64,000 bases of DNA from Melastoma dodecandrum (lineage: Eukaryota > Streptophyta > Magnoliopsida > Myrtales > Melastomataceae). A program made the translations under genes and the position numbers. The stretch spans positions 50,029 through 114,028 of the forward strand of contig JARUPY010000519.1 in assembly GCA_029817715.1 (NCBI GenBank). Reading direction: 5' to 3'. Under the pieces are notes generated by a model. It saw nothing but the letters and a program-made list of their open reading frames with translations, was not told where the DNA came from and searched no databases. This document shows, piece after piece, positions 47,295 through 59,790 of the stretch. Position 1 is the first letter of the stretch. Every line of letters starts with the position of its first letter.

Positions 47295-49139
47295 ATGGAA
47301 TTTGTGTTCGACCAAGAGCACGCAACATTCGGTAAATGCTTTCTACCTTAATGCATATATTTACTTGATATTTTGCAGCCAATGCTTTGGGACTACTAAA
47401 TGCCGTATGTGTGTGCAGGTGAGCAGGATACGAATGACTTCCTCAATATACTTAGGGGTATGAATGAAGATCAGTTGATGAATATGTCATTTCGTACTGC
47501 CGAAGAAGTTGAAGAGTTCATTAAAATGTATTCAACGGTGCATGGATTTTCAATTAGGAAAAGGGATCGTCAGAAACTGCGAAACGGAGAATGCGTCATG
47601 AGAAAGTGGGTTTGCTCAAGGGAAGGGGTATGTTCTGATTCAGCCATGTTAACGGCCAATAGTCGGGTGAGGGCGTCTATGAGGACATCTTGCAATTGTT
47701 TCTTAAAAGCTAGAGTTGAAGAGACTGGAGAATGGAAGTTTGTAGCTCTTCAGTTGAAGCACAATCATGAAATGGTGAGCTCTGGGCTGTCTTATTTCAT
47801 GCGAGAAAGGCGTAACATTTCAGACGAAGATATGACATTTATAACCCGAATGCTTGAAGTTGGGTTTAGACAGTGTGATATTATGCGCCTACTTGTACAC
47901 GTATATGGTGGACATCCGCGTGTTGGTTTCTTAATGAAGGACCTCAATAACAGGAAGCTTAAGGAAGACTCAGTTAGGAGTAATGGTGGTTGTGATTCCG
48001 TGCTAGCATATCTTCTGTGTAGGAGTAATAGTGACACGGGTATGGCCTTTTACACATTTGTCGAGAAGAATGAAGTGACTCGAATATATTGGGCGGACAG
48101 TACTTCAATAGCTGATTACCAATTTTTTGGTGATGTCGTAGCTTTCGACTCTACTTTTAAGACGAACAAATATGGAATGCAAATGGTCATCATCGTGGGT
48201 GTGAATCATCATCATCAGACAACCGTCTTTGGGGCTGCCTTGATGGCTTCTGAAACCATTGCTGATTATACTTGGCTATTGCGCACTCATACATTGGTCA
48301 TGGGAGGAAAACACCCGATAAGTGTTGTAACTGACGCCGACAAGGCGATGATTGCATCTGTGAGAGAAGTTTGGCCAAATGCTAGGCACAGGTTATGCCT
48401 TTGGTATTTCAGCAGGAACATAACGCGTCGTGTACAGGATGCACAAATGCGACGACATATTTCCTCTTTTATGTATAACAGTAGACCATCCGAAGAAGTT
48501 GAAGAAGAGTGGACTTCTTTAATGACACATACAGGTACGATAAGTACCAGATGGCTAGAACAGATATACGATTGCAGACATATGTGGTGGCAAACCTATC
48601 TGGTTGGACATTTCTGGGCAGAGCTTAGAAGCACTCAACGGTGCGAAAGGATGCATGCATATATGAAGGAATATGTGAACGTAAATCATAAGCTTTATGA
48701 TTTCGTGCACAATTTTGAGCGTGCAGTTGAAGATATTCGTCACAAGGAATATGAGGAGGACTTCAAGTCATCTCAGAAATCTTTAAGGCTTATTACCATG
48801 CTGCGCCGACTTGAGGAGGATGCGCGTCGCATATATACTATGAAGTCTTTTCGTAAGGTTCAGGCTGAGATACAGAAGGAATCAAAATTTTATGTTGAAG
48901 ATGTACTAGACGGAAATATTGCCATGGTGTACACTCTGTCGTGTTATGATGGTGAGCATAGGTGCGTGCAATGTACATCTGCAAAGTCTTCTATCCAACT
49001 GAGCTGCAGTTGCTTATATTTTGAGATATTTGGTTATCTGTGTTCCCACCTATTCCACGTAGCCAAAATAGAAGGATTCTTGACCATACCTAGTCATCTT
49101 GTCAAGCAAAGGTGGAATGAACGCCAAAAAAACAAGTGA
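47295..49139 (+). CDS. MULE transposase with FAR1-type DNA-binding domain
   Basis: Proposed exons 47295-47331 and 47419-49139 (TTCG|gtaaat ... gtgcag|GT) give 585 residues; a start at 47400 or 47460 is also possible. Order: FAR1/WRKY-like domain (SFRTAEEVEEFIKMYSTVHG, RKWVCSREG, CNCFLKARV, LKHNHEMV; about residues 45-140); DDE transposase core (FGDVVAFDSTFKTNKYGMQM, GVNHHHQTTVFG, TDADKAMIASVREVWPNARH; about 250-370); SWIM zinc finger near the end (LSCSCLYFEIFGYLCSHLFH). It would bind the TIRs and catalyse transposition in the nucleus. The frame stops soon after SWIM, whereas relatives have a further helical tail; that tail is seen in another frame. Confidence 0.9.
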
Positions 49140-49509
49140 AGCTCTATTTTCACACCAGGCTAACGGTGTGAACGTTGATGATTTGCGCCAGGGTATATTG
49201 ATGACATCTTGCAGACGTATATGCTTCTTGGCCGGGAAAACGGACAACTCATTCCGTAAATTGCGGAAACAAATTGAAAGTTGGACGGTGGAGTTGGAGC
49301 TGAGTTGCGGTGATGATGAAGGTAAGAAGACAGATGATGATGGCAAAGAATATATATTTACGTCAGCCAAAATGCCTAGGGTTTTCGACAATCCTCAATC
49401 TCCTAAACAATATGGTGTGAACACCCTTTGTGATGTCAATCCGCGTAGTGAAGGTACATCGGATGAGTTTTGTAATGATAACTCTGTGTTTGGTCAGTGG
49501 AAGGTGTAA
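49128..49509 (+). pseudogene. Frame-shifted C-terminal tail of the transposase
   Basis: After an A7 run at 49126-49132 the reading continues in another frame with SCRRICFLAGKTDNSFRKLR and IESWTVELEL, then an acidic DDEGKKTDDDGK tail, to a stop at 49509. Helical C-R-x-C ... KIE-W-type tails follow SWIM in FAR1/MULE proteins. A one-base indel in the A-run is the simplest cause; a sequencing or assembly error is possible. Confidence 0.6.
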
Positions 49510-49745
49510 TCTTGAATTTCATCCCTTGTCATTCAATCAGTGATGAAAGTATTACATCAATCTGGCATGACATCCCCTGTTTATACAGTAATTATATCCC
49601 CTGCTGTTTCAAAATTGCATGCCCCTGTTATATCTAAATGCATGCCCCTGGTTAGAAGTCATCCCCACATATATACGACGTAACAACTTTGTACATCGGA
49701 CCCAAATCAAAAAGCATTAGGTGCATCTGCAAGGCTCCGTCATTG

Positions 49746-52700
49746 TTAGCTAGCTTCCATGCCTGCTGTTGTGGAGCTACGGTCATCCTGCTGTTTCCTC
49801 TTGATTGTGGTATTGTCTTTCACCCTTTGATATATAACCTTTTGAATGTCATTTCCAGACCACTTTATGAGGGATATCACCTGCTTCAGCCTATCAACAA
49901 CACCTACATTCTAAACAGTTGCAGCGCAATGAAGTGAGTTATGCAAGTATAACTCGGTAACATAACTATAGACGGCTTTACCATACCACAGTCTCAGCTC
50001 CTTTCGGTGCTTCGGGCAATGACATGAACTTCATGACATATAATCCACAATCATTGCTGAAAACATCAAAACATAAGAATTTACGTGTAACTATTTATAA
50101 CGTTACTAACGGAAGTGTATGACCGACTCTACTTACGGGTGACCGGCCGCCACTTGGTCAGGCACATTTGTTGGATATGTTATAGGCCAGGAGCAGATGT
50201 CCGGGATTTGAAAACCTTTCATCTTGGATTTCCCCTGATTTTCTTGCATGATGACACTTAGAAGTTGAATAACACGGCGATGAAGGTCTGCCCTCCCATG
50301 TAGGTTGCTCAGCTTGTTGTTAATTGTGTCCAATATGAACACTTGTGATGACCTAAATGAGAGAACTTGTAAGGTCCAGTGGGTTTCCGATATGCAAACC
50401 GAAATATATATCTGCAATCACCATAACAAGTTATAGGGCAGACAGATTTACAAATCAAATGTAAACTTACCAACAACATTTACTAATATTCATTAGAAAG
50501 ATGTATGACGGAATGATTACCCATTCAACTTCATTATTCCTCCCGATGTGTGCCCTATAATGTGAATATAGGTTAGCCGCATCAGATTTTGAAATGTTGG
50601 GCATGTTGTGTCCACTGTATTGGTTGGCTGCAAGATTCTATTGCAGAACGATGCATGGTGAGATGATGTATTAAAACAGTGCATATGAAGATGTGGCGCG
50701 GGATAAGACAAACTAACCCCTAACCAACTCGTGAGATACCAGATTTTCTTCTTGGCAGGATCCACATCTCTCTGGAGCATCATTGCGTGGAAGTCAATGA
50801 TCTGTGTCAGCAATTGCAACTTCTCATAACGTGCATCCCGCAGAATATGTTAAGTGATGTATAAGTAATTCTTACATCACTGTCTATCCAAGCATTAGGT
50901 TTGAGTGTCAGTATGGATGATCGATTGACATGGACAAAGTCCGTGGTACACAAACATTCACTGCATACAAATACGAAATAAAAGTTGGTAGCTTACAAAG
51001 AAAACTAAAATGATAATCCAATACATGAAGGCCAAAGTCAATAAAACAAACCTATGATCCCTTCCCTCATTCCATGCATACTCTAAGATATTCCATTGAG
51101 CTGGCGTAAATGTTTTCACCTCACTCACGGGCATATCCGTTAGAATGATCTTTTGAATTGCCTAAAAAGGAAAAATTACAACAACATATCAAGGCTGCTG
51201 ACTTCATCACGGTCTTGCCCCGGTGACATGTTTCCATTCAGAGGTAATCCGTTGTTATACCTCAGGTACTGCTGTGCGTTGGCGCTTCCTTGTTCGCGTC
51301 AGTGGTTTTGGTGGCACGAATGGTGAGCTCTTGAAAGCCGAGGGCTTCCTCTCCGCCGTACGACGTGTTACCCTTCTGTTAAACACAGCAGTTGTAGATG
51401 AACCAGTTTCCTGTAACCAATGACCGAATCAAAATAGCTGCTTAGACCGGTATCATGTATTTCTAATGTAAATGCTTTCCAAATGTGACAACAGTACTTA
51501 CCTTTACAACCACACAAGATTCTTCTCCTGCTATGTTATAAACTTCATCTTGAACCAACACTTGCTTAGGAAGCGAATCTGGATCTCCTATCTCGTCGTT
51601 CCCTTTGTCATCTTTACTAACTAGTCCTTCTACTATCTTCTCTTTGCCTTTGGGTGCTGTGACAAGATAGTCATCCGTCGATACATCCCCTGCTTCATCA
51701 GCTTTTTTCTTTGGCCTAAGGTAGAACTTCACCTCTTCCTCGGATTTCGTCATTACAAACTCAGATTCAGAATCAGGGTTGTTTACATTAGCATCATAAT
51801 TCAATGCCGCCAACTTCTCATCCAACTTGTTCAGTGTCCGAGCGAGTCGTAACTCACAAACATCTGAATAATCGTCACTACTCTCCGAGAGTGGCTGTCG
51901 TTTTTGAGCAGGTTGGAAGGGCACCAAGCTTCTTTCGGATACCATCGTCGATCCAACTTCACAGACTGGTATAACCTCCCTGGGGTTCTCTAAACCTCGA
52001 CCAGTAGGTGGCGAGGCAGTCTCCTGGACAGGGCATGGCTCATTTGAATGATCAACACCTACCTCCCCGACATCGCCATTCACTGGATCATGTTCATCAT
52101 CACCTCCCCCTTCACCATGTTCAACATTTTCACTGCTTGCAGGACTCAGCCTCTTTTCAGGGTGGGGTTGACTCTTTGGATTATCAGAATCACTTCTGAT
52201 TCTTCGCAATTCGGTAAGAATCAGACCTAATCTCCGTAGAATGTCGATATTACTGCCTTGCAGGACTCTAACAGAGAATTCCAAACTCTGCTCATACAGA
52301 GAAGGTCAATCTTACACCAATGTAAAAGGGAAACTCATTGACATTTAAATTGTACATCGCGATGATTTTCGACTTACCTTCAACCGGCGCATTACACCTT
52401 GCATAGTTTCTGAGTCGTGGACCAAGTCGGCTTCTTCATCTGCCACATTCGGCAATTCGTTCTCATCCTGTTAAGTGCATTAACATCAATAAACCACGGA
52501 ATGAATACAAAACAATTCAGGTATTGCTGCCTCGAAATGTATAAATAATTGGACTAAGAAGTTACAATATATGTTGCTTCAACATTACAGCCTTTGAAAA
52601 CGCATTTGAGCCGATCGTCGTCCCAATCTTGACAAAGTGGCAATGACCTGTTCATCTTTCCTAACATATCGGCAGCCTTGGACACTTTACTAGCATAGAA

Positions 52701-53583
52701 TAACTGCATTATACACAACCCGAAAGCTTGCTGGTTAAAAGAACAAGGAATGATGATGAGTTCAATAACATCAGTGGGCAGAATATATTAAAAAAGTCGT
52801 ATCATCCAATTGCTCACCACAAGTATCTGCACGCAACCCCCGATGTATCTTGCTTCATTATGTTGATATGTCTTAACTTGGGCACACAAGTTATCAAGAA
52901 CATGAGTTGCCCAATCAAATTTTCAGATTGCATTGACATCGGGGGTTGCAAGCAAGTACTCCTCGTGGATATCGAAGTTCGTTGTTGGGCACAAATAGCA
53001 ACCTATGATGAAAATGACTACCTCTGCTCTCCACAACTCGTCCGGAGCAGTTCTTGATAGGAGACTACTCTCAACAGATTTCAAAGAAATTTTACCTCTT
53101 CTTAGGTGTCCCTTTAGCTCTTCTCGTACGGTTTCCATGTGACCGCTAAATGGGACACCAACCTTTGTAGATGGTATGCCAATTAGCTCATGTACATCAA
53201 TAGAAAGCAGGGGTTGTTTGACACAATCGATGACCAGAACCCTCTTATGTGGATCGAACAGCTTCAAACACAACTTCACTGCGCTGTGATTCACCTGCCT
53301 ACTTGACAGACGAAGAAGACCATCAAAACCTAAGTCTTTTAAAGCTAACCTCCTCTCCTCATCGAATGTGTCCAGGACCGACATTAACTTCTTTGGACTA
53401 CATCGAGTATACAGGTAATCCTGTAATAGTTGAACCACAGAATGCAGACCAAGACCATTCAATTAATGACAGGCAAAATCAAGAAAAAAGGGACAGGGAC
53501 CACTAACTTACCAGACCAACACGTACTCTTGTAGCCTTTTTCTTTTTCGAACTCTCAGGAGTGTTTGTATTTCCAACGGACAT
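49746..53583 (-). CDS. ULP1-like cysteine protease gene of the MULE, with lesions
   Basis: Thirteen minus-strand exons can be drawn: 53583-53512, 53420-52818, 52703-52566, 52467-52378, 52287-51502, 51410-51261, 51161-51052, 50960-50876, 50801-50718, 50637-50471, 50411-50137, 50056-49987, 49910-49746. The N-terminal part (TRCSPKKLMSVLDTFDEERR, LKDLGFDGLL) resembles the domain found before ULP1 in plant MULE proteins. An acidic, charged spacer follows (exon 5). The peptidase C48 part has THWTL (His), VFILDT (Asp), VPDQ and NDCGLYVMKF (Cys), so the catalytic triad is present. Family proteases cleave SUMO, but substrates of the MULE forms are unknown. Two problems: an in-frame TGA in exon 2 (52923-52925), and a phase conflict at the exon 10/11 junction that reads TGA. 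Probably inactive as assembled. Confidence 0.8.
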
Positions 53584-53960
53584 TTCAGCATCTCTTTCAA
53601 CCTCTCCAAGTAACAGAAGATCATAATGTTCATTTCAACAGACCACAAATCACTCATCCTAACATACCAACACTTTAACACAATCAAACCACAATCTTCA
53701 ACCATTTACAGAAACTAAATTCGTAATAATCACTCTCCAATCGCAAACGGCAAGAGACAGGTCGACGGTGATGATTAGGGTTTCGGGATACACGTCAATA
53801 CGAAGAGGACGAAGACAATGCAATCTCACTTGACGCCATCACTTCTGCCGAACAGCACGTAAAAGGTGCACTCGCGAGTATTACGGTCGCAGGGTCCGGT
53901 GCAAACGGACGATCGGAGGGAGGACGACGCAAAGGGGGCGGGGAGGACGACGCAAAGAGG

Positions 53961-54596
53961 GGCGGGGAGGAATGTGGTCGGAGGGACACTTCTCGGAGGG
54001 GACGCTTAGAGAATGCGCTCGGAGGGGACGGTCGGAGGGTAGTACCGGAGGGAGGATGACGGATGGCAACGACGAGCGCGGGCGCGCGAAAGCAAAACAA
54101 TGGGTTCGTAACTAGGTTAGTAAACCATTTAGTAAAAATGGACGGGGGCATTTACGTAAATTACTAAACTATTTAGTAACTTGTTACTAAACATAGCGGA
54201 GATTTACGAACAATTTTATTAAATGTTTACTAAAAGTTTCGAACTTTTACAAATAGAATTAGTAATTTTTACTAAACTTGAACAGTGATTTTTTAGGCAA
54301 ATTGTTAGTAATCGGATACTAACGGGGTTAGTAAATCTCATTAGTAATTTACGAACCCCGTTAGTATCCGATTACTAACGTTACGAACCCCGTTAGTATC
54401 CGAGCGGAATTAGTAAAGTTCAGCAATAATTTATTAACCCCGTTAGTATCCGATTACTAAGAATTTTACTAAAAAAAGGGTCACTGTTTAGTAAAATTTC
54501 CTGAAAAAACGTTTATTGTTTAGTAAATTTTACTAACCGATTGATGAAATTTAGTAAACTACGTAACGTTACGTGCACGTAACGTTAGCCGCTTCC
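53961..54596. repeat. Right terminal inverted repeat of the MULE
   Basis: About 640 bp, reverse complement of the left TIR. It has the same outer GGAAGCGGCTAACG, palindromic core, AT-rich and CCCTCCG-rich parts but only four units of the TAATCGGATACTAACGGGG repeat (54305-54465), one of them truncated. Confidence 0.88.
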
Positions 54597-54605
54597 GTTG
54601 TTCGG

Positions 54606-55790
54606 ACAAAAAATCAGAGTACGTGACTTCGAGTTTATGGTACGTGTGAGCCGTTCATTGAGTCGAAGCGAGAGACTCCGATTTTAAAATCGAATTCAGG
54701 GACTCCGATTTTAATACCCAACTTTTGGAGAGACTCAGATCGGAATATTTTGGATTAGGGACTTCGATTCGGTGAGGAGTGACATAAACCAGCCCTTTCT
54801 TTTTTTTTTTTTCATTTTACTTGCCCAACTTGCTCTCCGCCTAGACACAGACGCTGCTCTCCGTCGTGCCTCCCGGCCGGCCAGATCCGGGGCTACCCGA
54901 GTCATGCCACCCCACCTTACCTCTGCCACTCTGCCGGCCAGACCGGCCTCCCCGTCGGCCCTCCCTCCACGGGCCCTACCGATTTTGACATTACAATATT
55001 ACGTTGTTTTTAGGAGTTGGAGCAGAAACTCCGATTTTCCCCGAATCCAATTAGCTCAGTAAATCGGAGTCCCTGACTCCTACTCAATGGTTTGTTCACA
55101 TCTATAATAAACTCGGAATCGGTGATTCTGATTTTAGGTTTCACCAGCCTACATAGGTGTCAAAGACTCCAATTTTTTTGGAAATCAAAATCGGAACTAA
55201 TAACTTCGGCTTACTGACCCTAGTCGAGAAATTCTAAATTTGACCAACCTATTTCGCAAAATATTTTACGAACTAACGTTATTTTGGAATAAGTCTATGA
55301 GTTTTTAAGTATTTTTAATGTCACATATGGTATTTTAGTGCATCACATCACAAATATTCAAGTGTGTTCATAGTCCGTAGGCTCGTTAAAGAAGAGGTTT
55401 GCACGGTTGTACGTCTAGTTGGCATGAAAGTTTGGAAAATTTTTGAAATAACACCCGATGTCACGGTTCGTAGTAGCGGTTCCTAGTCGTGACATTGAGT
55501 CAAGAAGGCCTATGTCGTGAATGGGAACTATGACATTATGGTGGAACGACCATCCCACATAAAAACAACGTCGCAAAACGTGTTATTGGCATCCTAGATA
55601 AAAACGTGGTTCCCAACCGTGAGATAAGAGCACCTCGGCAAAATTTTGTGAGAGAAGGATTGCCTTGGTGTTTTGCTGTAAGACCAGTGTCGCGGTCGCC
55701 AACCGCCGACACTTTCCTTCTCCAATGGGTGTCGTGGTTGTTTGACAACAATAATTCTGAGCCGCAAGCCTTTGCAAGGCATATGGGTAG
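54606..55790. other. Unassigned flank of the MULE
   Basis: Repeated GACTCCGATTTT and TCGGAGTC motifs (54670-55075), with a pyrimidine-rich GC segment around 54840-54985. They suggest a low-copy-looking degraded repeat into which, or beside which, the MULE landed; 45600-45630 on the other side has similar TTCCGATTTGAG text. No gene recognised. Confidence 0.4.
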
Positions 55791-55799
55791 GATAGGGTT

Positions 55800-58700
55800 A
55801 GATGCCCAATGACTGGCCTAGTGAGGCTCGAAACGAAAGGAGCCTTTGAGTAAAACGGTCGTGGAAATACATCGGGCGAAGGCTCGTGGTCGAAACGGTG
55901 GCGAAGCGAATGATTCTGGTAAGCTGGGCGAAACCAGTGAGGAAACGTATCAAACGAAAGCTGTTGGGCGAGGCATTCAGATCGGACAAGGAAATATCTG
56001 AAAATGTGGGAGCGACAAGACTCATTTAAGTAAGGAAAAGGTTTGAAGATCTACAGAAAATCAGGTAAGGAGAATATTGGAGGATGCGGGACGTATGAAT
56101 GATATATATTGTGCAGTATTACTTTCCGTTATTAGCTTAGGATTAGAGTACTATAATATTTGATCCCAAGACATCGACAGACATAAACATTAAAATAAAT
56201 ATTGAAAATCTTTCTTGCATTCTTACTTTCGGCGTCTTTGAAATTTTTTTCGGCATTGTCAGTGGCTCACGTAAGTGGGAGGTGAAATATTTTCGGCGTG
56301 TTACCCCAATTCAACAAGTTTTTTCGGACCACGATGAGAGAATTATGGCAAGTGTTAGTAACATAGATCGGTGGTCCGACTAATAACATCTCAGACTTAG
56401 ATGTCGACCCTACCAATGTAGAAGCATGAGGCGACGAGGAACAATCATCATACAAACGCTCGAGGCGAAATTATCAATCATCATACATACGCTCTAATTC
56501 TTGATGAAAAGGGTTAACATGTTGGATGAAAATATTGAAACCTTCGAAAGAAGGATGGGAAACGGATTGAGAACATGATGTGAAATATGGAAGCCGTGAT
56601 ATGATGAGTTCGTTGAATATCCACCACCAAGCCAAGAAGCACGTACGCCGTCATAGCCGAAGGAAAAATGGAAGGTTGAAGGCGTAGGAGCCTCGGGCGA
56701 CACGAATCTGTCCGACCCCTGAAGCCCTATTTAGTACCCACGGGGCATCATATATGAAATGCAGATGAGAGGGAATTAGTTGAGGGATGGATCATAGGAC
56801 GGTTTATGAGCCTCTTCACTGTAAACAAGACAGCTTCCATTAAATGTCCTCCAAGATCGAAGAAGTGAGACTCTCCGAAGAGGAATATCGTCCTAAATAA
56901 CCTCAAAAGAGAAGATGCGAGAGCTCCGGCAGGCGACGTCGCTGATTTGATGGAGTATGTAATCAGGTTTATCGATCAGACCGCCCCCGGGATGAACAAT
57001 CGAACGGAGATAGAGCTATATCGCGCTCCCCATTCGGAGGCCATAGACAGGGATTTCCTTTTCCTAAGGGGATACCGAGTACCTGACTTCGCTTGCTTTT
57101 CTGGGGAAAAAGGCATCTCATCAGTTGAACACATTGCTCGGTTCACTCACCAGGCAGGCGAAACAACATTTAATGGATTTTGAAAGCACAGGTTATTCTT
57201 GGGTTCTCTTACGGGAACTTCTTTCACTTGGTCATCAATCTATTCCCAAATTCAATCTATAATTGAGAAGAGATGCAAGAGCAATTCACACTTGCATTCG
57301 CATAGACTGATGCGTCTGTCAATCTGTAAGAGCTTAATCACACGAAATAACAGCCAGAAGAACATGTCGTCGTCTTCCAAAGCAGACTTAAAAAAGCGAG
57401 ACTGACGTGCAAAATATCATCATTGAGGTAGACCTGATCGCCATTGTCCTAGACACTCTCTTCCTTCACATAAGGAAGAAACTCAAAGGAGAAGTTTTCA
57501 GATACTGGAACGAACTCGCTAGGAGAGCCATGTGTTATTATAACCTCCTCAAGGAGAAATATCAAGCAAAAAGTAGTTACATTGTTGCCCATGTGGTCAT
57601 GTACCAGGTAGACACTACCATCGATGTCGATGTGGCGGAATATGACAAAGGTCAACCTCTTTGAGTTTATGTTGCAGGAACGAGCAAATAAGTTTTAAAG
57701 CTTGACATTGTTGTCATGCTCAGAAAGCGAAAAAACTAGGAATTTTTGCAAATGACATGGCTCATTCATCTTTGTCACTAAAGGCTGCATCACATTTAAA
57801 ACTTGGTAGAAGATCTCATCAAAGCAAAACATTTGTGTTTTCTCAAGACAAATGAAAAAACATTGACAAATTTACAGCTTTTTGGCAGCGCATTTGAAAC
57901 TAATGCTTTTGATGTCAATTGTCTTAACATTGACTCGTCATTTTTGTAGATGAATGAAGGCTATCCGGCACAGACTGCAAAACTATCATTGCCAATATGA
58001 TTCAAGCGACTAGTGAGCAAAGGAGATCTCAATGGGATGCAACATGGCATCTGTCATCGGCACATAAATGTGTCATACACCAGAGACAAGTGCCACATAC
58101 TTAGAAATTATCTGCAGATTCAGAAGGGTGCTAAGTGGTACGACCTGAATAGTCTTGAAGAGATGGTCCTCGAAATGACGAATAGTCCATCGATGTTCCG
58201 TGCAGACCCGACACGTCGCCCAGTTGAATGACAAGTGACAGTAGATAGCATTCATGCTGGCGGAAGACGAACAAGACTCTTAGCACCCAAAGAGTTGTGC
58301 AGACAGGCAACCACAAACAATATCTCTAAGGACCAGGAAGTTAGTTGTGAGATGGTACAGACCTGAAAATCACTGATAGCGCCTCGACATCAAATCATTA
58401 CATTTACAGGGCACGGAAGGTCATCTGCGAAGCCTGAAATGCGTCAACAAGCACCTAAGGTAATGGAGAATATTAAGGAATCTTCGCGATGTAGGAGATC
58501 GCCCGAACTTAGAAATGATATTAATGTCGTCAAGAATGGGACGGACCTCAATTGCTCAATTTCTTACTGCTGACATGCGATGCTACAAGTACAAACTCAT
58601 AGCTTCCCACAAGATCTTAATCACGCAAACGTGTCAGCCTTGTCCTAATCCTCTGTTCCCCCTTGTCCTGAATCAAAATTTTAAGATACTCCGGAACTTT

Positions 58701-59790
58701 TCTGGGGAAAGCTAGCCAACTGCATTGCTCAGGCGACAAATGTATTCATTGCACATCTAGGTGGCGTTCAATAACATCTTGATCAACCATGTTTTTGGTC
58801 AACAACGGAGCCCCTGTTAATGTACTACCCTTAGAAGTATATAAACGCCTAGGGGAAGACGTGATTGACATTGAAGTATATTAACTCCTAGGAGAAGACA
58901 TGATTGACCTAGAAATGGCTTCAACGGAAGGACTTCCCCTTGCTTGAAAGTAGTTCTAGTCTGTTTACGATTGGGGCCTACAAGAGGAAGACGACCTTCT
59001 TCGTAATCGATATATAGTCATCCTTTAGTGCACTTTTGGGAAGAGACTGGCCGCATAAAATAGGAGTCATTCCCTCCATACTACATCAAGAATTGTTGTT
59101 ATGGGGAGAACACGACCTTAGGTAATCTCGGGCGAAGTAATGAAAAACGCTAATCCATACATATAGGTGCATGGGCAGTAAAAGAAATGAAAGGTGCGAT
59201 GCTCAAGTAGAGGTACGAGTTTCGTAATCGGAATATGGGCACATTGAGCAAAGGGAGGTTCGAGTTTTTGATGTCTTATGATGCGCCCCCACAAATATTA
59301 CAATACCACCAGTCAACGCAGCAGATTGGGTGAACGAGCTGCCAACGGAGATCAAGAATGTTGACATAGGTGAAGATTTAACCCAGCTAGACAAAGACAT
59401 GCGAGATGCTGGCCTAAGTGATGACTCCGTGAACCATTAGAGCATGACGGAGTTGGAGCACGAGACACTTTCGATTTTCTGTCATCCATCGACGGAGCGT
59501 AGGCAAGATGATGTCATTCTAAACGTGTTACACCGAGTTATAAAAGCAATAAATAAGTAGGGGTTTAGATCCTTTGTCCTCACAAGTGCACACAGATGTA
59601 CATTTCATTTATTCAATTACTAAAGAGCTTTCCAATACCTATGTCATCCCATGTGGCTCCCTAAAAGAGATTAATTTAGGCACAAGTGAAGAATCTCGAA
59701 TAAACATACATCGAACATATTGTTAAGGCAATCAAGCGAGTGTTGGTTGAACACAAGTCGACTATACGCGCGCCTTCCGGCCTAGCACGG
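55800..59790 (+). mobile_element. Degraded Ty3/gypsy (Tat/Ogre-like) gag-protease region
   Basis: Plus-strand gag fragments: DFACFSGEKGISSVEHIARF (57070-57160), SLTGTSFTWSSI (57200-57240), and a region near 57407-57664 with IRKKLKGEVFRYWNELARRA and YYNLLKEKY. A protease-to-RT linker follows with FFVIDI ... SFSALLGRDW and PSILHQ (58990-59100), then EDLTQLDKDMRDAGLSDDS near 59370. This order matches Tat/Ogre-type elements. 55800-56280 may include the 5' LTR end, but no partner LTR is in the window. Heavily interrupted. Confidence 0.75.

Larger units (their letters stand above)
45639..54596 (+). mobile_element. Full-length Mutator-like element (MULE) with transposase and ULP1-like gene
   Basis: An 8,958-bp element with ends GGAAGCGGCTAACG in inverted orientation and a perfect 9-bp target duplication GTTGTTCGG (45630-45638 and 54597-54605). 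9-bp duplications and long TIRs are MULE hallmarks. It carries a FAR1/MULE transposase gene (+) and a ULP1-like protease gene (-), converging in the middle, so each gene is read from its own TIR. MULEs with ULP1-like genes are known in plants (the KAONASHI group). The perfect duplication suggests fairly recent insertion, but both genes carry lesions. It lies 522 bp from the KAC ATG. Confidence 0.95.

Noticed and set aside
54735..55062. Frames of 64 and 96 codons beside the MULE
   Set aside because: Pyrimidine-rich, repeat-derived sequence without a domain.
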